Shown here in pieces: positions 1-8,012 of a stretch of DNA of 64,000 nt. Under the pieces are notes generated by a model. That model ran no database searches. It saw only the letters and a program-made list of their open reading frames with translations, and was not told the DNA's origin. The position numbers and the translations under genes are program-made. The stretch's first letter is position 1. Each line of letters opens with the position of its first letter. The stretch is taken from contig NZ_JAFCTX010000024.1 in the NCBI RefSeq assembly GCF_049896245.1, forward strand, positions 1 to 64,000, read 5' to 3'. The DNA is from Cypionkella sp049896245. Lineage in GTDB: Bacteria; Pseudomonadota; Alphaproteobacteria; Rhodobacterales; Rhodobacteraceae.

Positions 1-119
1 CTGCAAAGAAAAAGAAGGAGACAACACACAGCTTGACCCCGGCATGAACCGAAATCCATAATCAGAGGTGGCTCACTTCTCGGTGAAAAACCCGGCTCAC
101 TTCTGGATGAAAATCAACA
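1..119 (-). mobile_element. Probable terminus of an IS21-like element (rest lies left of the window)
   Basis: Two imperfect direct repeats sit at 70-89 and 94-113; each begins GGCTCACTTCT and ends TGAAAA. Read on the minus strand, the end starts TGTTGATTTTCATCC at 119. Repeated blocks near a TGTTGA-type end are characteristic of IS21-family (istA/istB) elements, as I recall that family. No transposase is visible because the element would extend beyond base 1. The boundary at about 119 is supported by the open reading frame entering from the right, which is cut short inside the repeat block. The family assignment is from memory of terminus style, not a search. Confidence 0.5.
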
Positions 120-168
120 CGGGGATCACATAGCGGACATCGCCGCTGGTTTGGGTATCATTGCTCAT
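97..168 (-). pseudogene. 5' remnant of a gene truncated by the IS-like end
   Basis: A good Shine-Dalgarno (AGGAG at 176-180) precedes an ATG at 168, and the frame reads MSNDTQTSGDVRYVIPV before entering the IS-like terminus. There it runs for a few codons (LIFIQK) to a TGA. Only about 17 native codons remain, so the original product cannot be named. The well-placed ribosome binding site and the abrupt stop inside the repeat block suggest a once functional gene. Alternatively it is an unrelated short frame. Confidence 0.45.
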
Positions 169-248
169 GTCATATCTCCTAATGCCGCGCATCCGGTATT
201 TCCGGGGCGGTTCTGAAACGGTTCGGCCCCGAAGGACCAGCACAGCTT

Positions 249-566
249 TTAGGCAGAGACTCGCGGCGGTTTCCAAGGTGCGACAGGCGACGACTTCGGC
301 TTTTCCACGGTGAACCTGACCGAGACCGCAACAGCTGCACCGTCCCGATCAACCGACATATCGGCCAACAAAATCGCATCGAAGCATTTCTTGCCAAGCG
401 GATCGCCAGCGGTCTCGCCAGTCGCACGCAGCGCGGGGTCCATGCACATCTCAACGCTTGAGATCTTCAAACAGCCGCTGCCCGAACGTACCTCCGCTGC
501 CGTGCCAAGCATCGCCACAACGGCAATGGCGACAAGCAGACGGATCAATCGGGACAGCAAGGGCAT
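249..566 (-). CDS. Small putative secreted protein, function unknown
   Basis: This is a 105-residue frame. The start chosen is the internal ATG at 566, because the protein then opens with a classic export signal: MPLLSR, then a hydrophobic LLVAIAVVAMLGTAA stretch. The frame could extend upstream to 641 but that adds a poor leader. The mature part has a few cysteines (SGCLKISSVEMC, KKCFDA) and a short C-terminus rich in Pro and Lys (PWKPPRVSA). No family is recognised. It lies between the truncated remnant at the left edge and the substrate-binding gene. The ribosome binding site is weak, so the gene itself is only moderately supported. Confidence 0.4.
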   Translation of the reverse strand: MPLLSRLIRLLVAIAVVAMLGTAAEVRSGSGCLKISSVEMCMDPALRATGETAGDPLGKKCFDAILLADMSVDRDGAAVAVSVRFTVEKPKSSPVAPWKPPRVSA

Positions 567-656
567 GCAGGACTTTTCGGTAAGGGCAGCACCGTCATAC
601 CGGTAAAGCCAGCGGGCGGCCAGTAGGGCGGGTTTCGCCATCGAACCGGCAGGCTA

Positions 657-688
657 CTTTGGGCGCGACACCACCGCCGCGCCCAAAG
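657..688 (-). terminator. Strong hairpin after the substrate-binding-protein gene
   Basis: A perfect 11-bp inverted repeat (CTTTGGGCGCG at 657-667 with CGCGCCCAAAG at 678-688) lies just past the stop codon of the leftward substrate-binding-protein gene. There is no long T run, so it may act as an RNA-stabilising 3' end as well as a terminator. Confidence 0.6.
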
Positions 689-700
689 CCAGCGTTTCGC

Positions 701-1942
701 TTACTTCACTTCGGCCTTGACCTTATCGACATCCGCCGTGGTCATCTCGCCAATCGTGGTGACTTTGCCATCGACGATCTGCCACAGCCGGAACGGCCCC
801 GAAATATCGCCGTATTGGTCGAAATTCACCGGGCCAATCACGCCTTCATAACGGATCGCCTTGCCGTCTTTGATCAGCGCCAGCGCCTTGGTGAATTCTT
901 CCTTGCCTGCGTAAATCACCTCGCCCGTCGGATTGACCGCCTTGCGCAAAGCCTCTGGCAGTTTCGCCGCATCCGGCCCGCCTGCGATGGCAATCGCCAA
1001 ACCTACCAAAGCACCCGCATCATAGGAACGGTCCGCCGCAGGAGCGGCTGGGTCCAACCCCGAAAACGCGTTATAGTTGGCGTTGAAATACTCGGTCGAG
1101 GCCGAAGCCACACTGCCCGACGAGGTGCCATAAGCCCCGCCCAGATATTCCTTGCCAACAGCGGCGATGAAATCATCCGAGTTCATGCCGTCATTGAGCA
1201 GGAATTTCTGCACGCCACCTTGCGAAATCCACGTCCGCGCGATGGTTGCCCCATCCACCGGGTCGGAAATCAGATAAAGCGCATCCGGTTCCCCCGCCAA
1301 AGCCGCCGTGACTTCCGAAGCATAGCTGGATTGCTTGGCGTTATAGGGTGTTACCGAAACCACCGTGCCACCCAAAGCGGTGTATGGCCCGGTAAATTCC
1401 TTCACCAGATTGACTCCGAAGTCGTTGTTCTGATGGATGATCACGATTTTCTTCATGCCCTGATCCATCGCGAACTTCGCCGCAGCCACACCCTGCAACG
1501 CGTCCGAGGTGATGGTGCGGAAGAACACGCCATTGGTTTTGCCATCCTTGCCCAGCTCGGTCAGGGTCGGCGAAGACGAGGCAGGGGATACTTGCAGCAC
1601 CTTCGCAGGCCCCGTCACCGAAGTCAGGATCGGGATCGACATCGGGCTGATGATACCGCCAATGATTGCAGGCACATGTGCTACCTGCACCAGTTGCGTT
1701 GCCGCATCCACCGCGAGGTTCGCCTGCGTCTGGCTATCGCGCGTGTCGGTTTTCAGCATGCATCCTGCCACACCGCCCGCGTCGTTCAGATCGCGAAACG
1801 CCATCTCGACCGATTTCGCTCCGGCTTGACCGTAAGCCCCGGCTTCACCCGTCAACTCAAGCACCAGACCTACGGTGATATCGCAAGCCTGCGCGCCCAT
1901 CGGCATCAGGGCCGCAACGCTGGCTAGAAGTAACTTTCTCAT
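701..1942 (-). CDS. ABC transporter substrate-binding protein, Liv/HAAT type
   Basis: This 413-residue periplasmic binding protein has the type 1 (LivJ/LivK-like) fold. It has a signal peptide (MRKLLLASVAALMPMGAQA) with cleavage before CDITVGLVLELTG. The first strand-helix segment GxxxELTGEAGAYGQ and the mid-protein YLISDPVDGA and YNAFSGLDPAAP segments are typical of the Peripla_BP_6 family. It should capture the substrate for the LivG/F/H/M-type components encoded divergently at 4668-8012, the only such transporter parts nearby. The ligand cannot be read from sequence; members bind branched-chain amino acids, amides, urea or aromatic acids. A GAGGA ribosome site precedes the ATG. It is the last gene of the leftward arm. 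Confidence 0.9.
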   Translation of the reverse strand: MRKLLLASVAALMPMGAQACDITVGLVLELTGEAGAYGQAGAKSVEMAFRDLNDAGGVAGCMLKTDTRDSQTQANLAVDAATQLVQVAHVPAIIGGIISPMSIPILTSVTGPAKVLQVSPASSSPTLTELGKDGKTNGVFFRTITSDALQGVAAAKFAMDQGMKKIVIIHQNNDFGVNLVKEFTGPYTALGGTVVSVTPYNAKQSSYASEVTAALAGEPDALYLISDPVDGATIARTWISQGGVQKFLLNDGMNSDDFIAAVGKEYLGGAYGTSSGSVASASTEYFNANYNAFSGLDPAAPAADRSYDAGALVGLAIAIAGGPDAAKLPEALRKAVNPTGEVIYAGKEEFTKALALIKDGKAIRYEGVIGPVNFDQYGDISGPFRLWQIVDGKVTTIGEMTTADVDKVKAEVK

Positions 1943-2014
1943 GTCGTCCTCATCTGTTGAAATAGCCCTATATTATCCGCGCAGGTTCAGGCTGATCCGC
2001 GCGCTGGTGTCCGT

Positions 2015-3067
2015 TCAGGACGCCTTATTCAGATTGTATTTGATGATCTGACCGTGCCGCCCATGACGGTCACGCTCCAGAGTATAGGTGTCGCCTTCCG
2101 GCACATGCCCCTGCGCCAACACCGCCGCGATTTCCGCCCGGTCCTGCGCAGTCAAAGCCAACCCCGCCACCTTCAAATTCTGCGCCAGATGGCTGCGATT
2201 GCGCGCCCCCACGATCACCGCCGCCACCGCCGCACGGTCCAGCATCGCCGCACTCGCGATGGTCGCAATATCGGTGCCCTGCCGATCCGCGATCTGCCGC
2301 AGGCAGCGCAGCAAGGTCTGAAACAAATCCCAGCCGCCGAAATCGTCGATGATCAGCTTATATTTCGTCAAAGATCGGTTCTCCAACGGATGCTCCGGCT
2401 CTGCCACCCCCAGCCAACGATCCCCCAGAAACCCGCCCGCCACCGTGCCGTAGCAGAAAATCCACATGCCATTTGCGCTGGCCGCCTTGGCCAACAATCG
2501 CTCCGCCCGCGTGTCCAGCAGCGAATACTGCACCTGCATCGACAACAATGGCACCCCGGCCTCAATGATCTCCAGCGTCCGCGCAGTATCAAAATTCGTG
2601 CCGCCGATCTGGTCAACCTTACCCTCCAGCCGCATCTCATTCAGCCAACCAACCGCTTCCAGATAGCGCGGCACATCGTAATCCCACCAATGGAACTGCA
2701 CCAGATCAAGCCGTTCCATCCGCAACCGCGCCAGCGAGGTGTCCACGCTGCGCCGGATGGTGGCGCGGTCCACCACCGCCAAAGCCTCCAGGTCCGGCAC
2801 CAGCTTGGTATGCACCTTGATCCGCGCCAAAGCCTCTGCCCCGCGCGCATTGCCGTAAGCCGTGCGGAAAGCCCCAATCAACTCCTCCACGCCCGTGTAA
2901 ATATCCGCGCAGTCGAAACTGGTGATCCCGGCATCGGCAAAGGCGATCATATCCTCAACCTGCTGCGTGGCATCCACCGGGCCATGCCCGCCCGCCAACT
3001 GCCAACCGCCGCGGATCACCCGAGACGTCGTATAACCGGGGCGCAATTCCAGCTTAGGAACACTCAT
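2015..3067 (-). CDS. Aldo/keto reductase
   Basis: This is a TIM-barrel NAD(P)H-dependent oxidoreductase of about 350 residues. The start at 3067 (MSVPKLELRPG) was chosen because its ATG overlaps the stop of the upstream gene by four bases, the coupling seen through this operon; the longer frame adds an unrelated Ala/His-rich leader. Family features include FDCADIYTG (catalytic Asp and Tyr), KVHTKLVPD (catalytic Lys), DLVQFHWWDYD, GGTNFDT and a C-terminal VIVGARNRSHLAQNL cofactor segment. It presumably reduces or oxidises a carbonyl intermediate of the compound imported by the neighbouring transporter. The substrate is unknown. Confidence 0.88.
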   Translation of the reverse strand: MSVPKLELRPGYTTSRVIRGGWQLAGGHGPVDATQQVEDMIAFADAGITSFDCADIYTGVEELIGAFRTAYGNARGAEALARIKVHTKLVPDLEALAVVDRATIRRSVDTSLARLRMERLDLVQFHWWDYDVPRYLEAVGWLNEMRLEGKVDQIGGTNFDTARTLEIIEAGVPLLSMQVQYSLLDTRAERLLAKAASANGMWIFCYGTVAGGFLGDRWLGVAEPEHPLENRSLTKYKLIIDDFGGWDLFQTLLRCLRQIADRQGTDIATIASAAMLDRAAVAAVIVGARNRSHLAQNLKVAGLALTAQDRAEIAAVLAQGHVPEGDTYTLERDRHGRHGQIIKYNLNKAS

Positions 3068-3408
3068 TCTGCGGACTCCTTTGGCAACGGAACGGCGGTG
3101 GTATCCGCGTGCGAAAACCGCCGCTTGCCCAGCCGCGTGATGCGCAGCCGCGACGGGCAATGCGGATCGGGGCAGGCCACTTCGGCGTCTGAAGTCATCC
3201 AGTCATGCGGATGCGTCACCCGCTGTTTTGCAGGCAACAACGGCAGGATCGACGACAGGGAATAGATTGAAAAACTCTGCCCCGGCGGCATGTGCAACTG
3301 CTCACCAAGCAACTCAAACCAATCGCCGACCTTGCCGCAATAGATCTTGGCACCTTCAGGGGCTACCAATTCCACCCGCAGATCGTAAAGCTCAAACTCA
3401 TCCATCAA
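3064..3408 (-). CDS. TIGR04076-like family protein
   Basis: This is a 114-residue protein with GDWFELLGEQLHMPPGQSFS, then SIYSLSSILPLLPAKQR, a DWM motif and a CPDPHCPSRLRITR tail. This pattern matches what I remember of the small uncharacterised TIGR04076 family, whose biochemical role is unknown. The Cys residues (KIYCGKVGDW, ACPDPHC) could bind a metal. It overlaps the DUF3830 gene upstream and the aldo/keto reductase downstream by four bases each, so the three are translationally coupled and probably act on one pathway. There is no signal peptide, so it is expected to be cytoplasmic. Confidence 0.7.
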   Translation of the reverse strand: MMDEFELYDLRVELVAPEGAKIYCGKVGDWFELLGEQLHMPPGQSFSIYSLSSILPLLPAKQRVTHPHDWMTSDAEVACPDPHCPSRLRITRLGKRRFSHADTTAVPLPKESAE

Positions 3409-3872
3409 AGCGCCCTTTCAAACGTGATCTCACAAGCGCCCGACCGCCTGATCTTGCCGCAAGCCTCTGCCAAAGCCGCGCGATCCTCAGCCCGCACCTG
3501 TGCTACCACCGACCCCGCCAACCAACCAATCGGAAACAACATCCGCGCGCCGGGGCCGTAAAACAGCCCAATGTCAAAGATCGCATCAGGATTGCCACCC
3601 CACATCCGCGCGGGCACATAGGCCAGCACAATATCCCCCGGTTGCGGATGCAAGGTGGCGTTTTCGGGCGGCAAAGCAGGTTCCACCCCCAGATGCGCCG
3701 AGGGGATCGGACAGGAAATTTCCGGCCCTGTCCACATTGCATGAATCCCCGGCACCACGCGCGGGCTTTCCAGATACCGCCACAGGAAAGCCGCGGTGAC
3801 CGGAGCCTTGTCGGGGTTGATCACCGCCAGAATGTCCATGCCCGAAGCGGCGTGCGTGATGCGAATTTTCAT
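3405..3872 (-). CDS. DUF3830 family protein (cyclophilin-like fold)
   Basis: This is a 155-residue protein resembling the DUF3830 family. Supporting segments are the N-terminal MKIRIT, the central RYLESPRVVPGIHAMWTGPEI, QPGDIVLAYVP, and YGPGARMLFPIGWLAGSVVAQV near the C-terminus. Members are predicted to adopt a cyclophilin-like barrel, but no activity is established as far as I know. The gene overlaps the GntR regulator upstream (ATGA) and the TIGR04076-like gene downstream. Its link with Liv-type transport and a FadR-type regulator suggests an accessory role in catabolism of an organic acid or amide. That is inference. Confidence 0.75.
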   Translation of the reverse strand: MKIRITHAASGMDILAVINPDKAPVTAAFLWRYLESPRVVPGIHAMWTGPEISCPIPSAHLGVEPALPPENATLHPQPGDIVLAYVPARMWGGNPDAIFDIGLFYGPGARMLFPIGWLAGSVVAQVRAEDRAALAEACGKIRRSGACEITFERAL

Positions 3873-4594
3873 GCGGCGATCTCTTTCGACAAAAGTTTCT
3901 TTCGTAAAAACGCGAACGGGCGGCTGATATCGGCGACCAGCGCTTTACGCGCGGCCTGCGCATTGCCCAAAGCCAAAGCCTCAATCATCGACAAATGAAA
4001 ATGCGCGGAGTCACTCTCTCCCGCCTCGGAAAACGCGAAAATCGCCGCCCGCGTACAGGGCCCCGATTGCAGCCACAGGCTTTCGATCATCGGGATCAGC
4101 ACTGCAGAGCCGCAGGCATTGTAAATCTCAAAATGAAACGCCTGATTAAGCGCGGCTTCCTGATCCACCGTCGCCGGATCGCCATCCAACCGCAGCGCCT
4201 GCCATTCCGCCATAAGCCCTCGCAGCATGGCGATATTGGCGGCGGTCATCTGGGGGGCTGCCAAAGCAATCGCCTCACCCTCAATCAAAATCCGCGTGCG
4301 CAGCAAATCGTCAATCCGCTCCAGCGTCATCGGCGGCACCCGGATCGAACGGTTCGGCAAAGCCTCCAGCGCGCGTTCACTGATCAAACGCCCCAAAGCA
4401 TCGCGCACCGGCATGGTTGAGGTCATCAGCGCATCCGACAGCTGCCGGATCGTCACCACTTGCCCCGGCGCGAACAGGCCGCTGATCAAAGCGCGGCGCA
4501 GCTCGGTATAAACCCGATCCTGCACGCTTTCGCGCCCTATCGGAGCCAGCGCCAAACCTGCTTCACCAACCGCCATCTGAACCTCACGAATCAT
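3869..4594 (-). CDS. GntR-family transcriptional regulator, FadR/FCD subfamily
   Basis: This is a 241-residue DNA-binding protein. The winged helix-turn-helix lies at about residues 22-90 (VYTELRRALISGLFAPGQ, then LSDALMTSTMPVRDALGRL and ALEALPNRSIRVP). The C-terminal FCD ligand-binding domain starts at about 95 and carries metal/ligand residues such as FHFEIYNACGSAVLIPMIE and HLSMIEALALGNAQAARKAL. It heads the leftward operon and is divergent from the transporter genes, with three TGATCA motifs in between. It therefore most likely controls both arms in response to the imported compound or a metabolite of it. Confidence 0.9.
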   Translation of the reverse strand: MIREVQMAVGEAGLALAPIGRESVQDRVYTELRRALISGLFAPGQVVTIRQLSDALMTSTMPVRDALGRLISERALEALPNRSIRVPPMTLERIDDLLRTRILIEGEAIALAAPQMTAANIAMLRGLMAEWQALRLDGDPATVDQEAALNQAFHFEIYNACGSAVLIPMIESLWLQSGPCTRAAIFAFSEAGESDSAHFHLSMIEALALGNAQAARKALVADISRPFAFLRKKLLSKEIAA

Positions 4595-4600
4595 CTTGCC

Positions 4601-4647
4601 TGATCAAATTAGACGCCCATACTGTGATCAAATCAAGTGTGATCACA
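4601..4647. promoter_or_regulatory. Putative GntR operator cluster in the divergent promoter
   Basis: Three TGATCA palindromes occur at 4601-4606, 4625-4630 and 4640-4645. The last is embedded in a perfect 10-bp palindrome TGTGATCACA (4638-4647) and the second in TGTGATCAAA. A fourth, degenerate AGATCAAA follows at 4647-4654. The repeats fill the 73-bp gap between the regulator and the first transporter gene, the expected place for autoregulation and divergent control. Assignment to the adjacent GntR protein is inference. Confidence 0.5.
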
Positions 4648-4667
4648 GATCAAACATCAGGATAGCC

Positions 4668-5432
4668 ATGGCAGTTCTTGAAGCCCTTAATGTGTCCAAA
4701 CGGTTCGGCGGTGTCACTGCCGTCGATCAGATGTCGTTCGCGGTCGCGTCTGGGGAAATCCTTGGCCTGATCGGGCCGAACGGTGCGGGCAAAACCACGA
4801 TGTTCGATCTGCTGGCAGGCTCGGTCGCAGCCACATCGGGGCAGATCAAACTGATGGGGCAGGATGTGACCAAATCCCCGGCACACAGCCGCTTGGCAGG
4901 CGGCATGGGCCGCACCTTCCAGATCCCGCGCCCGTTTCCCGAACTGTCCCTGATCGACAACATGCTGCTGGCCCGCCAAAACCAAAGCGGCGAACGCCTG
5001 TGGGCGAATTTCACCTCTCCCCGCCGCATCGCCGCCGAGGAACGCGCCGCGCGCGATAAGGCTTTAGGCCTGTTGGACCTCGTAGCTCTGCGCCGTTTGG
5101 CCGATGATCCCGCCCGCATTCTATCCGGCGGTCAGCGCAAACTGCTGGAACTGGCGCGCGTGATGATGGCCGATCCCAAGGTGGTCTTGCTGGACGAACC
5201 CGCCGCAGGCGTCAACCCGACCCTCTTGGAGGTCCTGATTGACCGCATCCGCGAAATCAACGGCACGGGCGTCACCTTTGTTTTGATCGAGCATAACATC
5301 GACATGGTCACCCGCCTCTGCCACCGCATCCTCGTCATGGCCTCCGGCTCCATGCTGTGCCAAGGCACCCCCGATGTAGTCGCCCGCGACCCCCGCGTGA
5401 TTGAGGCCTATCTCGGAGGAACCCCGGCATGA
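4668..5432 (+). CDS. Branched-chain-type ABC transporter ATP-binding protein, LivG-like
   Basis: This is a 254-residue ATPase. The start at 4668 (MAVLEALNVSKRFGG) is preceded by CAGGA and matches family N-termini; the open frame upstream is promoter DNA. It has Walker A GPNGAGKTT, the LivG-typical GMGRTFQIPRPFPELS Q-loop region, signature LSGGQRKLLELAR, Walker B KVVLLDEPAAGVNP and the switch His in LIEHNIDMV. It works with the LivF-like ATPase to drive import through LivH/LivM. Its stop overlaps the next start by four bases. It is the first gene of the rightward operon. Confidence 0.92.
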   Translation: MAVLEALNVSKRFGGVTAVDQMSFAVASGEILGLIGPNGAGKTTMFDLLAGSVAATSGQIKLMGQDVTKSPAHSRLAGGMGRTFQIPRPFPELSLIDNMLLARQNQSGERLWANFTSPRRIAAEERAARDKALGLLDLVALRRLADDPARILSGGQRKLLELARVMMADPKVVLLDEPAAGVNPTLLEVLIDRIREINGTGVTFVLIEHNIDMVTRLCHRILVMASGSMLCQGTPDVVARDPRVIEAYLGGTPA

Positions 5433-6166
5433 GTAGCCTCAACATGCCCATCCTTGACGTAAAGGGCCTGATCGCAGGCTACGAGCCGGGCCTTTCCATC
5501 GTCAAAGGCGCTTCCATCCACGCCGATGAGCGTGAAATCGTCGTCATCCTCGGCCCCAACGGTGCCGGAAAATCCAGCTTCATCAAGGCCATAGCGGGCC
5601 TCGTCCCCGTCACAGGCGGCGAAGTCCTGCTCGATGGCAAAGACATAACCTACGGCGCCGCCCACCTGCGCGTCCGCCAAGGCCTCGCCTTCGTGCCGCA
5701 AACCGAAAACATCTTCCCGCTGATGACGGTCGAAGAAAACCTCCGCGTCGCGGGCGGCGTCCTCCCCCGCAACGAAGTTCAAGCCCGCATGGATGAGACC
5801 TACACCATGTTCCCCGACCTCGCCCGCCAGCGCAAACTCGCGGCAGGCAGCCTCTCCGGTGGGCAACGGCAAATGCTGGCAGTGGGTCGCGCCCTGATCG
5901 TGCATCCCCGCGTGCTGATGCTGGACGAACCCTCGGCGGGCCTGTCGCCGAAATTTGTCGAAATGGTCTTCGCCCGCCTCAATGAAATCCGCCGCGCGGG
6001 TCTGACCATCGTGCTGGTCGAACAAAACGCCCGCGCCGCCCTCGCCATCGGCGACCGCGCCTATGTGCTGGTCGAGGGCCGCGAAGCCCACGAAGGCCGT
6101 GCCGCTACCCTCTGGGATGATCCGGTGGTGGCAGAGCTTTACCTTGGCCAGCGGAGGCACGCATGA
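5429..6166 (+). CDS. Branched-chain-type ABC transporter ATP-binding protein, LivF-like
   Basis: This 245-residue second ATPase of the importer has Walker A GPNGAGKSS, the LivF hallmark GLAFVPQTENIFPLMTVEENL, signature LSGGQRQMLAVGRAL, Walker B RVLMLDEPSAGLSP and VLVEQNARAALAIGDRAYVLVEG near the end. It overlaps its neighbours on both sides by four bases (ATGA), so the subunits are translationally coupled. As in other Liv systems, LivF and LivG presumably form a heterodimer on the inner face of the membrane. Confidence 0.92.
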   Translation: MSSLNMPILDVKGLIAGYEPGLSIVKGASIHADEREIVVILGPNGAGKSSFIKAIAGLVPVTGGEVLLDGKDITYGAAHLRVRQGLAFVPQTENIFPLMTVEENLRVAGGVLPRNEVQARMDETYTMFPDLARQRKLAAGSLSGGQRQMLAVGRALIVHPRVLMLDEPSAGLSPKFVEMVFARLNEIRRAGLTIVLVEQNARAALAIGDRAYVLVEGREAHEGRAATLWDDPVVAELYLGQRRHA

Positions 6167-7071
6167 ACCTGCAATTCATCGTCGACGGATTAATCTCCGG
6201 CAGCCTGATCGGCCTCGGGGCCATCGGCATCACCCTGACCTATTCCATCCTGCGCTTTTCGAACTTCGCCCACGGTGATTTCATGGCCTGGGGCGCTTAC
6301 GGCACCCTTTCCGTCGTCGCCGCCATCGGAGCCTTAGTCGGCACCTCCGCCCCCATCGGCGCATTATCCTTCGGTTGGCCCCTGATCGCCGCCACCCTGA
6401 TAGGCATGATCCTCACCGCCTGCCTCGCCCTACTGCTCGACTGGTTGCTGTTCGCCCGCCTGCGCGACCGCGGCCAGTCGATCATCGTCGTCATGGCCTC
6501 GTTCGGAGCCTCCATGGCCCTGCGCAGCCTCTTGGAGTTCATCTTCACCTCCAGCCCGACCTACTTTTCACGCGGCATCCAGATGGCGATCCCCATAGGC
6601 CTCGGCATCCGCATCACCCCCGACCAAATGGTGATGCTGGCGACCACCGTGATCCTCGTCACCGCAATGCACCTGTTCATGTCGCGCAGCCAAACCGGAC
6701 GCGAAATGCGCGCCTACAGCCAGAACCCCGCGCTTGCCCGCGTTGTCGGCATCGACACCGCCCGCGTCGTGCGCGCCACATGGATCATCGGCGCAGCACT
6801 CGCCTGCGCGGCGGGCGTTATGGTCGGCATCCTCGTGCAAATCCGCCCGCTGATGGGCCTCGACCTGCTGCTGCCCATGTTCGCAGCCGCCATCCTCGGC
6901 GGTATCGGTTCGGTGCCCGGAGCCGTCCTTGGCGGCTTGATCATCGGCCTGTCAGAAGCCGCCGCCGTGCAACTGATCGGCGCGGAATGGCGCGCTGCAA
7001 TCGCCTTCGCCATCCTGATGGCGGTGCTCCTAGTCCGCCCGATGGGCTTGTTTGGAAGGGCGGAAAGATGA
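6163..7071 (+). CDS. Branched-chain-type ABC transporter permease, LivH-like
   Basis: This is a 302-residue inner-membrane permease with about eight hydrophobic segments. It shows the LivH motif set: GLGAIGITLTYSILRFSNFAHGDFMAWGAY at the N-terminus, TGREMRAYSQNPALARVVGID in the cytoplasmic coupling loop, and AAILGGIGSVPGAVLGGLIIGLSE near the C-terminus. It pairs with the LivM-like permease that follows. The start codon overlaps the livF-like stop, and the stop overlaps the livM-like start. Confidence 0.92.
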   Translation: MNLQFIVDGLISGSLIGLGAIGITLTYSILRFSNFAHGDFMAWGAYGTLSVVAAIGALVGTSAPIGALSFGWPLIAATLIGMILTACLALLLDWLLFARLRDRGQSIIVVMASFGASMALRSLLEFIFTSSPTYFSRGIQMAIPIGLGIRITPDQMVMLATTVILVTAMHLFMSRSQTGREMRAYSQNPALARVVGIDTARVVRATWIIGAALACAAGVMVGILVQIRPLMGLDLLLPMFAAAILGGIGSVPGAVLGGLIIGLSEAAAVQLIGAEWRAAIAFAILMAVLLVRPMGLFGRAER

Positions 7072-8012
7072 TCGACCTCCTCGGCTACGGCGCGTTCTTC
7101 ACCTCAAGTGCCTTGATTTTCGGCCTCATAGCACTGGGCCTCAACCTGCAATGGGGCCAGACCGGGCTGTTCAACGTCGGCATCGCAGGCTTTGTCGCCA
7201 TCGGAGCCTACACCTCGGCCATCCTCACCACCCCCGACACAGCCGACCGCATCGGCGGCTTTGACTGGCCGATCCTCGCAGGCTGGCTCGCCGCCGCCGT
7301 TGTGACCGCCGCCGCCGCCGCCTTCACCGGCTTCGCCACGCTGCGGCTGAAATCCGACTACCTCGCCATCACCACCTTCGGCGTCGCCGTCGTCGTGCAA
7401 CTGGTGGCGCTCAACGCTCAAACTCTCACCGGAGGCCCCTTCGGCGTCGCCTTCATCCCGCGCCCTTTCGCCGCCCTGCAAGACCAACCCGCACTGTTCA
7501 ACTTCATCAACCTTGGCGTCATCGCCGCCGTCACAATCGCCGTCTACCTCGCGCTGGAACACCTCTCCCGCAGCCCATGGGGCAGGGTGCTGAAAGCGCT
7601 GCGCGAAGATGAACGCGCCGCAATCTCGCTCGGCAAATCCGCCCGTTCCTACCGCATCCAAGCCTTCGCCGCAGGCGGTGCCGTCATGGGCCTTGCCGGA
7701 GCCGTCCAAGCCCATTTCATCGGCTTCATCGCCCCCAACGGCTATCTGCCCACCCTGACCTTCCAAGTCTGGGCCATGCTGATGGTCGGCGGATCGGGCT
7801 CAAACCGAGGCGCAATCCTGGGCTCCATCGTGGTCTGGGCAATCTGGGTTGGCGCAGGCGCGTTCAGCGCTGCTGTGGTCCCCGGCGATTGGCAAGCCCG
7901 CGCCGCCTCGCTGCAAATCGTCGCCATCGGCGTGATGCTCTGCCTGATCCTGCTGTGGCGGCCACAAGGCTTTTTCGGCCCGCAAGGGCTGTTCGGAAAA
8001 CGCCGCTCGTGA
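7068..8012 (+). CDS. Branched-chain-type ABC transporter permease, LivM-like
   Basis: This is a 314-residue permease. The start at 7068 (MIDLLGYGAFF) was chosen because it overlaps the LivH-like stop; a much longer open frame upstream is only the reading of livH in another frame. It contains the LivM signature LQWGQTGLFNVGIAGFVAIGAYTSA, the coupling loop WGRVLKALREDERAAISLGKS and the C-terminal MLMVGGSGSNRGAILGSIVVW. With LivH it forms the transmembrane channel. Translation continues directly into the FAD oxidoreductase gene. Confidence 0.92.
   Translation: MIDLLGYGAFFTSSALIFGLIALGLNLQWGQTGLFNVGIAGFVAIGAYTSAILTTPDTADRIGGFDWPILAGWLAAAVVTAAAAAFTGFATLRLKSDYLAITTFGVAVVVQLVALNAQTLTGGPFGVAFIPRPFAALQDQPALFNFINLGVIAAVTIAVYLALEHLSRSPWGRVLKALREDERAAISLGKSARSYRIQAFAAGGAVMGLAGAVQAHFIGFIAPNGYLPTLTFQVWAMLMVGGSGSNRGAILGSIVVWAIWVGAGAFSAAVVPGDWQARAASLQIVAIGVMLCLILLWRPQGFFGPQGLFGKRRS

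Noticed and set aside
659..1927. Large plus-strand frame antisense to the substrate-binding protein gene
   Set aside because: It is Arg/His-rich, has no family features and mirrors a well-supported gene on the other strand.
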